Notes under the pieces: generated by a model
Seen by the model: the letters and a program-made list of their open reading frames with translations, nothing else
Told to the model about the DNA's origin: nothing
Database searches by the model: none
Position numbers and translations under genes: made by a program
Part shown: one piece after another, positions 1-8,828 of the stretch
Position numbering within the stretch: the stretch's first letter is position 1
Layout of the letters: each line of letters begins with the position of its first letter
Assembly (NCBI GenBank): GCA_963580455.1
Contig: OY756958.1
Coordinates: 12,908,501-12,972,500, forward strand
Length of the DNA stretch: 64,000 nucleotides
Source of the DNA: Euonymus europaeus
Lineage: Eukaryota; Streptophyta; Magnoliopsida; Celastrales; Celastraceae
Direction of reading: 5' to 3'

Positions 1-160
1 TACTCGTAAAATTTGACATTTAAGAACAATAAAAAGTGTGTACCGAGCAACTTTGATAGTCCGAGGTTGCTCAACTGATTCTATGGAAGAGCTTTAAACA
101 GTTTTGTCCATTTGTCATAGAAAGTTGGGGTTTTGGTATCGAAATAATCTAGGAAGCTTA
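1..160 (+). repeat. Monomer class A
   Basis: Class A is recognised by 'acatttaagaacaat' near the start, 'gtgtgtaccg' (or 'gtgtataccg'), 'ctttgatagt', then 'ctgatt' and a 3' part with 'gctttaaacg', 'tttgtcatag' and 'ttttggcatc'. Two subtypes exist: one with 'ccgagg' in the right dyad arm, generally following an H monomer (here and at 2081, 3681, 5600), and one with 'ccgaag' (1601, 1761). Two A monomers often stand side by side (1601-1920, 3201-3520, 5120-5439). Right of about 51.8 kb the 5' tag changes to 'acatataagaac' with 'gtgttcacc' in many A units, a domain-specific form. Confidence 0.88.
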
Positions 161-320
161 TACTCGTAAAATTTGACATAGAAGAACAACAAAAAGTGTA
201 CACCGAGCAACTTTGATAGTCCGAAGTTGCTCAACTGACTCTATGGAGGAGCTTTAAACGGTTTTGTTCATTTTTCATAGAAAGTTGGGGTTTTGGCATC
301 GAAATAATCTAGGAAGCATA
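161..320 (+). repeat. Reference monomer, class B
   Basis: I use this unit as the reference. In order it holds: 'tactcgtaaaattt' (1-14 of the monomer); the class tag 'gaagaacaac' (21-30); 'gtgtacaccgag' (36-47); a 9-bp dyad (45-72); the class tag 'ctgact' (75-80); 'ggaggagctttaaacg' (85-100); 'gttttgttcatttttcat' (101-118, class B specific); 'gttggggttttggcatcg' (124-141); and 'aagctta' at the end, which contains a HindIII site. Class B is recognised by 'gaacaac', 'ctgact' and 'tttttcat' together. It usually follows A and precedes C. Other clear examples begin at 2241, 12478, 16157, 24153, 42869 and 52001. Confidence 0.9.
205..232. other. 9-bp inverted repeat (dyad) with 10-bp spacer, once per monomer
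   Basis: The left arm GAGCAACTT (205-213) and right arm AAGTTGCTC (224-232) are perfect reverse complements separated by the ten bases TGATAGTCCG. The arms recur every 160 bp and are intact in most A, B, C and D monomers. In C and D the spacer is TTATGGTCCG, so the arms are kept although the loop differs. Class F has one G-T pair, and class E has one mismatch plus one G-T pair. The motif can form a hairpin on either strand or act as a two-fold symmetric binding site. No known protein site, including the CENP-B box, is recognisable in it. Confidence 0.85.
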
Positions 321-480
321 TACTCGTAAAATTTGAAATAGAAGAACAACAAAAAGTGTACATCGAGCAACTTTGATAGTCCAAAGTTGCTCAACTGACT
401 CTATGGAGGAGCTTTAAACGGTTTTGTTCATTTTTCATAGAAAGTTGGGGTTTTGGCATCGAAATAATCTAGGAAGCTTA

Positions 481-640
481 TACTCGTAAAATTTGACATA
501 GAATAACAATAAAAAGTGTACACCGAGCAACTTTTATGGTCCGAAGTTGCTCAACTCTCTCTATGGAGTAGCTTTAAAGGGTTTTGTCCATTTGTCATAG
601 AAAGTTAAAGTTTTCGAATCGAAATAATTTAGGAAGCTTA
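481..640 (+). repeat. Monomer class C
   Basis: Class C has 'gaataacaat' in the 5' tag, 'cttttatggt' as the dyad spacer region, 'ctctct' after the dyad, the diagnostic 'ggagtagctttaaaggg', and 'ttggagttttcgaatcg' followed by 'aaataattt'. It normally lies between B and D. Right of about 42 kb the 'ttttcgaatc' segment is mostly replaced by 'ttttggaatc', so C also has a domain-specific form. This first copy carries 'gttaaag' where other copies have 'gttggag'. Confidence 0.88.
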
Positions 641-800
641 TACTCGTAAAATTTGACATAGAATAACAACAAAAAGTGTACACCGAGCAACTTTTATGGT
701 CCGAAGTTGCTCAACTCTCTCTATGGAGGAGCTTTAAACGGTTTTGTCCATTTGTCATAGAAAGTTGGGGTTTTCGAATCGAAATAATTTAGGAAGCTTA
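641..800 (+). repeat. Monomer class D
   Basis: Class D shares the 5' half of C ('gaataaca', 'cttttatggt', 'ctctct') but has 'ggaggagctttaaacg' and 'gttggggttttcgaatcg' in the 3' half. It normally follows C and precedes E. Several D monomers carry a one-base deletion giving 'gctttaacgg' (about 4098, 8093, 10812, 29209, 29848, 35608, 36243), a marker that tracks copied blocks. In the 44.4-49.1 kb region a D variant has 'gatttaaacg' and 'gtcagag'. Confidence 0.88.
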
Positions 801-960
801 TACTCGTAAAATTTGACATAGAAGAACAATAAAAAGTGTACACCGAGCAATTTTGATAGTCCGAAGTTACACAACTCTCTCTATGGAGGAGCTTTTAATG
901 TTTTTGTCAATTTGTCATAGAAAGTTGGGGTTTTGGAATCAAAATAATCCAGGAAGCATA
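801..960 (+). repeat. Monomer class E (dyad disrupted, no HindIII site)
   Basis: Class E has 'gaagaacaat', 'gagcaattttgatagt', 'gttgcacaac', 'gcttttaatg', 'tttttgtcaa' and 'ttttggaatcaaaataatcc', ending 'aggaagcata' in place of 'aggaagctta'. Two differences fall in the dyad arms, so the 9-bp inverted repeat has one mismatch and one G-T pair. The usual terminal HindIII site is absent. E normally precedes F. Runs of E-E occur (2721-3040, 4640-4959). A subtype with 'ggaggaactttt' typically follows a G monomer (1281, 4640, 30391). Confidence 0.9.
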
Positions 961-1120
961 TACTCGTAAAATTTGACATAGAAGAACAATAAAAAGTGTA
1001 CACCGAGCAATTTTGATGATGAGAAGTTGCTCAACTCTCTCTATGGAAGAGCTTTTTACGTTTTTATCCATTTGTCTTATAAAGTTGGTGTTTTCGCATT
1101 GAAATAATCTACGAAGCTTA
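961..1120 (+). repeat. Monomer class F
   Basis: Class F begins like E ('gaagaacaat', 'gagcaatttt') but continues 'gatgatgagaagttgctc', then 'ggaagagctttttacg' or 'ggaagagcttttaacg', 'tttttatccatttgtcttat', 'gttggtgttttcgcattg' and 'aaataatctacgaagctta'. It nearly always follows E. In many places the next unit is A or G; in the 7-mer regions it is H, and in the 11-mer region it may be B. The dyad keeps eight Watson-Crick pairs and one G-T pair. Confidence 0.9.
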
Positions 1121-1280
1121 TACTCGTAAAATTTGACATTTAAGAACAATAAAAAGTGTGTACCGAGCAACTTTGATAGTCCGAAGTTGCTCAACTGATT
1201 CTATGGAGGAGCTTTAAACGGTTTTGTCCATTTGTCATAGAAAGTTGGGGTTTTCGAGTCGAAATAATTTAGGAAGCTTA
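1121..1280 (+). repeat. Mosaic monomer class G (A 5' part, D-like 3' part)
   Basis: The 5' part carries A tags ('acatttaagaacaat', 'gtgtgtaccg', 'ctgatt'). The 3' part ends with 'ttttcgagtcgaaataattt', close to class D. The switch lies within the stretch shared by A and D ('ggaggagctttaaacg' through 'gttgggg'), as expected for a recombination product. The same mosaic recurs at 4480, 8479, 30231 and 33271, so it formed once and was then copied with larger blocks. Confidence 0.8.
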
Positions 1281-2829
1281 TACTCGTAAAATTTGACGTA
1301 GAAGAACAATAAAAAGTGTACACCGAGCAATTTTGATAGTCCGAAGTTGCACAACTCTCTCTATGGAGGAACTTTTAATGTTTTTGTCAATTTGTCATAG
1401 AAAGTTGGGGTTTTGGAATCAAAATAATCCAGGAAGCATATACTCGTAAAATTTGACATAGAAGAACAACAAAAAGTGTACATCGAGCAACTTTGATAGT
1501 CCAAAGTTGCTCAACTCTCTCTATGGAAGAGCTTTTAACATTTTTATCCATTTGTCTTATAAAGTTGGTGTTTTCGCATTCAAAGAATCTACGAAGCTTA
1601 TACTCGTAAAATTTGACATTTAAGAACAATAAAAAGTGTGTACCGAGCAACTTTGATAGTCCGAAGTTGCTCAACTGATTCTATGGTGGAGCTTTAAACG
1701 GTTTTGTCCATTTGTCATACAAAGTTGGGGTTTTGGCATCGAAATAATCCAGGAAGCATATACTCATAAAATTTGACATTTAAGAACAATAAAAAGTGTA
1801 TACCGAGCAACTTTGATAGTCCGAAGTTGCTCAACTGATTCTATGGAGGAGCTTTAAACGGTTTTGTCCATTTGTCATAGAATGTTGGGGTTTTGGCATC
1901 GAAATAATCCAGGAAGCATATACTCGTAAAATTTGAAATAGAAGAACAACAAAAAGTGTACATCGAGCAACTTTGATAGTCCAAAGTTGCTCAACTCTCT
2001 CTATGGAAGAGCTTTTAACATTTTTATCCATTTGTCTTATAAAGTTGGTGTTTTCGCATTCAAAGAATCTACGAAGCTTATACTCGTAAAATTTGACATT
2101 TAAGAACAATAAAAAGTGTGTACCGAGCAACTTTGATAGTCCGAGGTTGCTCAACTGATTCTATGGAGGAGCTTTAAACGGTTTTGTCCATTTGTCATAG
2201 AAAGTTGGGGTTTTAGCATCGAAATAATCTAGGAAGCTTATACTCGTAAAATTTGACATAGAAGAACAACAAAAAGTGTATTCCGAGCAACTTTGATAGT
2301 CCGACGTTGCTCAATTGACTCTATGGAGGAGCTTTAAATGGTTCTGTTCATTTTTCATAGAAAGTTGGGGTTTTGGCATCGAAATAATCTAGGAAGCTTA
2401 TACTCGTAAAATTTCACATAGAATAACAATAAAAAGTGTACACCGAGCAACTTTTATGGTCCGAAGTTGCTCAACTCTCTCTATGGAGTAGCTTTAAAGG
2501 GTTTTGTCCATTTATCATAGAAAGTTGGAGTTCTCGAATCGAAATAATTTAGGAAGCTTATACTCGTAAAATTTTACATAGAATAACAATAAAAAGTGTA
2601 CACCAAGCAACTTTTATGGTCCGAAGTTGCTCAACTCTCTCTATGGAGGAGCTTTAAACGGTTTTGTCCATTTGTCATAGAAAGTTGGGGTTTTCAAATC
2701 GAAATAATTTAGGAAGCTTATACTCGTAAAATTTGACATAGAAGAACAATAAAAAGTGTACACCGAGCAATTTTGATAGTCCGAAGTTGCACAACTCTCT
2801 CTATGGAGGAGCTTTTAATGTTTTTGTCA

Positions 2830-4750
2830 ATTTGTCATAGAAAGTTGGGGTTTTGGAATCAAAATAATCCAGGAAGCATATACTCGTAAAATTTGACATA
2901 GAAGAACAATAAAAAGTGTACACCGAGCAATTTTGATAGTCCGAAGTTGCACAACTCTCTCTATGGAGGAGCTTTTAATGTTTTTGTCAATTTGTCATAG
3001 AAAGTTGGGGTTTTGGAATCAAAAAAATCCAGGAAGCATGTACTCGTAAAATTTTATATAGAAGAACAATAAAAAGTGTACACCGAGCAATTTTGATGAT
3101 GAAAAGTTGCTCAACTCTCTATATGGAAGAGCTTTTAACGTTTTTATCCATTTGTCTTATAAAGTTGGTGTTTTCGCATTGAAATAATCTAGGAAGCTTA
3201 TACTCGTAAAATTTGACATTTAAGAAGAATAAAAAGTGTGTATCGAGCAACTTTGAAAGTCCGAAGTTGCCCAACTGATTCTATGGAGGAGCTTTAAACG
3301 GTTTTGTCCATTTGTCATCGAAAGTTGGGATTTTGGCATCGAAATAATCCAGGAAGCATATACTCGTAAAATTTGACATTTAAGAACAATAAAAAGTGTA
3401 TACCGAGCAACTTTGATAGTCCGAAGTTGCTCAACTGATTCTATGGAGGAGCTTTAAACGGTTTTGTCCATTTGTCATCGAAAGTTGGGGTTTTGGCATC
3501 GAAATAATCCAGGAAGCTTATACTCGTAAAATTTGACATAGAAGAACAACAAAAAGTGTACACCGAGCAACTTTGATAGTCCGAAGTTGCTCAACTCTCT
3601 CTATGGAAGAGCTTTTAACGTTTTTATCCATTTGTCTTATAAAGTTGGTGTTTTCGCATTCCAAGAATCTAGGAAGCTTATACTCGTAAAATTTGACATT
3701 TAAGAACAATAAAAAGTGTGTACCGAGCAACTTTGATAGTCCGAGGTTGCTCAACTGATTCTATGGAGGAGCTTTAAACGGTTTTGTCCATTTTTCATAG
3801 AAAGTTGGGGTTTTGGCATCGAAATAATCTAGGAAGCTTATACTCGTAAAATTTGACATAGAATAACAATAAAAAGTGTACACCGAGCAACTTTTATGGT
3901 CCGAAGTTCCTCAACTCTCTCTATGGAGTAGCTTTAAAGGGTTTTGTCCATTTGTCATAGAAAGTTGGAGTTTTCGAATCGAAATAATTTAGGAAGCTTA
4001 TACTCGTAAAATTTGACATAGAATAACAATAAAAAGTGTACACCGAGCAACTTTTATGGTCCGAAGTTGCTCAACTCTCTCTATGGAGGAGCTTTAACGG
4101 TTTTGTCCATTTTTCATAGAAAGTTGGGGTTTTCGAATCGAAATAATTTAGGAAGCTTATACTCGTAAAATTTGACATAGAAGAACAATAAAAAGTGTAC
4201 ACCGAGCAATTTTGATAGTCCGAAGTTGCACAACTCTCTCTATGGAGGAGCTTTTAATGTTTTTGTCAATTTGTCATAGAAAGTTGGGGTTTTGGAATCA
4301 AAATAATCCAGGAAGCATATACTCGTAAAATTTGACATAGAAGAACAATAAAAAGTGTACACTGAGCAATTTTGATGACGAGAAGTTGCTCAACTCTATC
4401 TATGGAAGAGCTTTTTACGTTTTTATCCATTTGTCTTATAAAGTTGGTGTTTTCGCATTGAAATAATCTACGAAGCTTATACTCATAAAATTTGACATTT
4501 AAGAACAATAAAAAGTGTGTACCGAGCAACTTTGATAGTCCGAAGTTGCTCAACTTATTCTATGGAATAGCTTTAAACGGTTTTGTCCATTTGTCATAGA
4601 AAGTTGGGATTTTCGAGTCGAAATAATTTAGGAAGCTTATACTCGTAAAATTTGACATAGAAGAACAATAAAAAGTGTACACCGAGCAATTTTGATAGTC
4701 CGAAGTTGCACAACTCTCTCTATGGAGGAACTTTTAATGTTTTTGTCAAT
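2830..4750 (+). repeat. 1.9-kb block also present at 6829-8749 (offset 3,999 bp)
   Basis: The monomer order E-E/F-A-A-H-A-C-D-E-F-G-E here recurs 3,999 bp further right. Shared private variants include 'attttatatagaagaac' (about 3051 and 7050), 'taagaagaataaaaag' (3210 and 7209), the one-base deletion 'gctttaacgg' (4098 and 8093), and 'gatgacgag' (about 4374 and 8373). Small differences remain, for example 'attccaagaat' near 3660 against 'attcaaagaat' near 7659. The copy on the right was then duplicated again as part of the 2,719-bp block. Confidence 0.75.
3521..3680 (+). repeat. Mosaic monomer class H (B 5' part, F 3' part)
   Basis: The 5' part has the B tags ('gaagaacaac', 'gtgtacaccg', 'ctttgatagt'). 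After 'ccgaagttgctcaac' it turns into class F ('tctctctatggaagag', 'gcttttaacg', 'tttttatcca', 'ttttcgcatt'), with the private feature 'cattcaaagaatct' or a close form. The switch falls in the right dyad arm and the following bases, which B and F share. H occurs in many HORs (1441, 1921, 5440, 6400, 7520, 31031, 32151) and is a stable member of the 7-mer B-C-D-E-F-H-A. Confidence 0.82.
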
Positions 4751-5759
4751 TTGTCATAGAAAGTTGGGGTTTTGGAATCAAAATAATCCCGGAAGCATAT
4801 ACTCGTAAAATTTGACATAGAAGAACAATAAAAAGTGTACACCGAGCAATTTTGATAGTCCGAAGTTGCACAACTCTCTCTATGGAGGAGCTTTTAATGT
4901 TTTTGTCAATTTTTCATAGAAAGTTCGGGTTTTGGAATCAAAAAAATCCAGGAAGCATATACTCGTAAAATTTGATATAGAAGAACAATAAAAAGTGTAC
5001 ACCGAGCAATTTTGATGATGAGAAGTTGCTCAACTCTCTCTATGGAAGAGCTTTTAACGTTTTTATCCATTTGTCTTATAAAGTTGGTGTTTTCGCATTG
5101 AAATAATCTAGGAAGCTTATACTCGTAAAATTTGACATTTCAGAACAATAAAAAGTGTGTACCGAGCAACATTGATAGTCCGAAGTTGCTCAACTGATTC
5201 TATGGTGGAGCTTTAAACGGTTTTGTCCATTTGTCATAGAAAGTTGGGGTTTTGGCATCGAAATAATCCAGCAAGCATATACTCGTAAAATTTGACATTT
5301 AAGAACAATAAAAAGTGTATACCGAGCAACTTTGATAGTCCGAAGTTGCTCAACTGATTCTATGGAGGAGCTTTAAACGGTTTTGTCCAGTTGTCATAGA
5401 AAGTTGGGGTTTTGGCATCGAAATAATCTAGGAAGCATATACTCGTAAAATTTGACATAGAAGAACAACAAAATGTGTACACCGAGCAACTTTGATAGTC
5501 CGAAGTTGCTCAACCCTCTCTATGGAAGAGCTTTTAACGTTTTTATCAATTTGTCTTATAAAGTTGGTGTTTTCGCATTCAAAGAATCTAGGAAACTTAT
5601 ACTCGTAAAATTTGACATTTAAGAGCAATAAAAAGTGTGTACTGAGCAACTTTGATAGTCCGAGGTTGCTCAACTGATTCTATGGAGGAGCTTTAAACGG
5701 TTTTGTCCATTTGTCATAGAACGTTGGGGTTTTGGCATCGAAATAATCTAGGAAGCTTA

Positions 5760-5919
5760 TACTCGTAAAATTTGACATAGAAGAACAACAAAAAGTGTAC
5801 ACCGAGCAACTTTTATGGTCCGAAGTTGCTCAACTCTCTCTATGGAGTAGCTTTAAAGGGTTTTGTCCATTTGTCATAGAAAGTTGGAGTTTTCGAATCG
5901 AAATAATTTAGGAAGCTTA
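5760..5919 (+). repeat. Mosaic B/C monomer marking loss of one unit
   Basis: This unit has B tags at its start ('gaagaacaaca', 'gtgtacacc') and then C sequence ('cttttatggt', 'ggagtagctttaaaggg', 'ttcgaatcg'). The related region 12478-12797 has a complete B followed by a complete C. The offset between the two regions is 6,718 bp left of this point and 6,878 bp right of it, exactly one monomer more. This fits an unequal exchange within the B-C pair that removed 160 bp here, although the opposite change in the other region is also possible. Confidence 0.72.
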
Positions 5920-6109
5920 TACTCGTAAAATTTGACATAGAATAACAATAAAAAGTGTACACCGAGCAACTTTTATGGTCCGAAGTTGCTCAACTCTCTC
6001 TATGGAGGAGCTTTAAACGGTTTTGTCCATTTGTCATAGAAAGTTGGGGTTTTCGAATCGAAATAATTTAGGAAGCTTATACTCGTAAAATTTGACATAG
6101 AAGAACAAA

Positions 6110-8828
6110 AAAAAGTGTACACCGAGCAATTTTGATAGTCCGAAGTTGCACAACTCTCTCTATGGAGGAGCTTTTAATGTTTTTGTCAATTTGTCATAGA
6201 AAGTTGGGGTTTTGGAATCAAAATAATCCAGGAAGCATATACTCGTAAAATTTGACGTAGAAGAACAATAAAAAGTGTACACCGAGCAATTTTGATGATG
6301 AGAAGTTGCTCAACTCTCTCTATGGAAGAGCTTTTTACGTTTTTATCCATTTGTCTTATAAATTTGGTGTTTTCGCATTGAAATAATCTAGGAAGCTTAT
6401 ACTCGTAAAATTTGACATAGAAGAACAAGAAAAAGTGTACACCGAGCAACTTTGATAGTCCGAAGTTGCTCAACTCTCTCTATGGAAGAGCTTTTAACGT
6501 TTTTATCCATTTGTCTTATAAAGTTGGTGTTTTCGCATTCAAAAAATCTAGGAAGCTTATACTCGTAAAATTTGACATTTAAGAACAACAAAAAGTGTGT
6601 ACCGAGCAACTTTGATAGTCCGAGGTTGCTCAACTGATTCTGTGGAGGAGCTTTAAACGGTTTTGTCCATTTGTCATAGAAAGTTGGGGTTTTGGCATCG
6701 AAATAATCTAGGAAGCTTATACTCGTAAAATTTGACATAGAAGAACAACAAAAAGTGTACACCGAGCAACTTTGATAGTCCGAAGTTGTTCAACTGACTC
6801 TATCGAAGAGCTTTAAACGGTTTTGTCCATTTGTCATAGAAAGTTGGGGTTTTCAAATCGAAATAATTTAGGAAGCTTATACTCGTAAAATTTGACATAG
6901 AAGAACAATAAAAAGTGTACACCGAGCAATTTTGATAGTCCGAAGTTGCACAACTCTCTCTATGGAGGAGCTTTTAATGTTTTTGTCAATTTGTCATAGA
7001 AAGTTGGGGTTTTGGAATCAAAAAAATCCAGGAAGCATATACTCGTAAAATTTTATATAGAAGAACAATAAAAAGTGTACACCGAGCAATTTTGATGATG
7101 AAAAGTTGCTCAACTCTCTATATGGAAGAGCTTTTAACGTTTTTATCCATTTGTCTTATAAAGTTGGTGTTTTCGCATTGAAATAATCTAGGAAGCTTAT
7201 ACTCGTAAAATTTGACATTTAAGAAGAATAAAAAGTGTGTATCGAGCAACTTTGATAGTCCGAAGTTGCCCAACTGATTCTATGGAGGAGCTTTAAACGG
7301 TTTTGTACATTTGTCATCGAAAGTTGGGATTTTGGCATCGAAATAATCCAGGAAGCATATACTCGTAAAATTTGACATTTAAGAACAATAAAAAGTGTAT
7401 ACCGAGCAACTTTGATAGTCCGAAGTTGCTCAACTGATTCTATGGAGGAGCTTTAAACGGTTTTCTCCATTTGTCATCGAAAGTTGGGGTTTGGGCATCG
7501 AAATAATCCAGGAAGCTTATACTCGTAAAATTTGACATAGAAGAACAACAAAAAGTGTACACCGAGCAACTTTGATAGTCCGAAGTTGCTCAACTCTCTC
7601 TATGGAAGAGCTTTTAACGTTTTTATCCATTTGTCTTATAAAGTTGGTGTTTTCGCATTCAAAGAATCTAGAAAGCTTATACTCGTAAAATTTGACATTT
7701 AAGAACAATAAAAAGTGTGTACCGAGCAACTTTGATAGTCCGAGGTTGCTCAACTGATTCTATGGAGGAGCTTTAAACGGTTTTGTCCATTTGTCATAGA
7801 AAGTTGGGGTTTTGGCATCGAAATAATCTAGGAAGCTTATACTCGTAAAATTTGACATAGAATAACAATAAAAAGTGTACACCGAGCAACTTTTATGGTC
7901 CGAAGTTGCTCAACTCTCTCTATAGAGTAGCTTTAAAGGGTTTTGTCCATTTGTCATAGAAAGTTGGAGTTTTCGAATCGAAATAATTTAGGAAGCTTAT
8001 ACTCGTAAAATTTGACATAGAATAACAATAAAAAGTGTACACCGAGCAACTTTTATGGTCCGAAGTTGCTCAACTCTCTCTATGGAGGAGCTTTAACGGT
8101 TTTGTCCATTTTTCATAGAAAGTTAGGGTTTTCGAATCGAAATAATTTAGGAAGCTTATACTCGTAAAATTTGACATAGAAGAACAATAAAAAGTGTACA
8201 CCGAGCAATTTTGATAGTCCGAAGTTGCACAACTCTCTCTATGGAGGAGCTTTTAATGTTTTTGTCAATTTGTCATAGAAAGTTGGGGTTTTGGAATCAA
8301 AATAATCCAGGAAGCATATACTCGTAAAATTTGACATAGAAGAACAATAAAAAGTGTACACTGAGCAATTTTGATGACGAGAAGTTGCTCAACTCTATCT
8401 ATGGAAGAGCTTTTTACGTTTTTATCCATTTGTCTTATAAAGTTGGTGTTTTCGCATTGAAATAATCTACGAAGCTTATACTCGTAAAATTTGACATTTA
8501 AGAACAATAAAAAGTGTGTACCGAGCAACTTTGATAGTCCGAAGTTGCTCAACTTATTCTATGGAATAGCTTTAAACGGTTTTGTCCATTTGTCATAGAA
8601 AGTTGGGATTTTCGAGTCGAAATAATTTAGGAAGCTTATACTCGTAAAATTTGACATAGAAGAACAATAAAAAGTGTACACCGAGCAATTTTGATAGTCC
8701 GAAGTTGCACAACTCTCTCTATGGAGGAACTTTTAATGTTTTTGTCAATTTTTCATAGAAAGTTGGGGTTTTGGAATCAAAATAATCCCGGAAGCATATA
8801 CTCGTAAAATTTGACATAGAAGAACAAT
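6110..8828 (+). repeat. 17-monomer block, tandem copy 1 (2,719 bp)
   Basis: This block and the next are offset by 2,719 bp (17 x 160 minus one deleted base) and look nearly identical. Shared private markers include 'ttgacgtagaag' (6254 and 8973), 'aaatttggtg' (6360 and 9079), 'ctgattctgtgg' (about 6633 and 9352) and 'tatcgaagagc' (6801 and 9520). The only internal difference I noticed is 'ctagaaagctt' near 7668 against 'ctaggaagctt' near 10387. Edges are approximate because both ends lie in class E sequence. Confidence 0.85.
6720..6879 (+). repeat. Mosaic B/D monomer
   Basis: The unit starts as class B ('gaagaacaaca', 'ctttgatagt', 'ctgact') and ends as class D ('ttttgtccatttgtcat', 'ttttcaaatcgaaataattt'). 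The C unit and one of the B/D pair are missing from the normal A-B-C-D-E order, so a deletion between B and D by unequal exchange is the simple explanation. It carries two further private changes, 'gttgttcaac' in the right dyad arm and 'tatcgaag'. An identical unit lies at 9439-9598 as part of the duplicated block. Confidence 0.78.

Noticed and set aside
205..232. Dyad as a rho-independent terminator
   Set aside because: The stem is AT-rich and not followed directly by a T run, there is no gene upstream, and the window is clearly a eukaryotic satellite.
205..232. tRNA or other small RNA gene suggested by the hairpin
   Set aside because: There is only one short stem per monomer, no cloverleaf, no A or B box pair and no terminator-like T run at a suitable place.
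284..296. Telomere-like GGGGTTTTGG (resembling the ciliate T4G4 repeat)
   Set aside because: It occurs once per monomer and never in tandem. There are too few G runs per monomer for an intramolecular quadruplex, and no telomeric context.
621..640. CENP-B box in the 'tttcgaatcgaaa' part of C and D monomers
   Set aside because: The core positions of the known box (TTCG followed at fixed spacing by A and CGGG) are not present. Only the TTCG is shared.
907..1194. Recurring minus-strand open frames of about 65-150 codons, here and throughout the window, giving a family of similar 'proteins'
   Set aside because: They are satellite sequence. Most begin at TTG, and they cross monomer boundaries with a frame change because 160 is not divisible by three. 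Variants follow monomer class, not codon position, and ordinary one-base indels occur freely. No ribosome-binding site, domain or signal peptide is visible.
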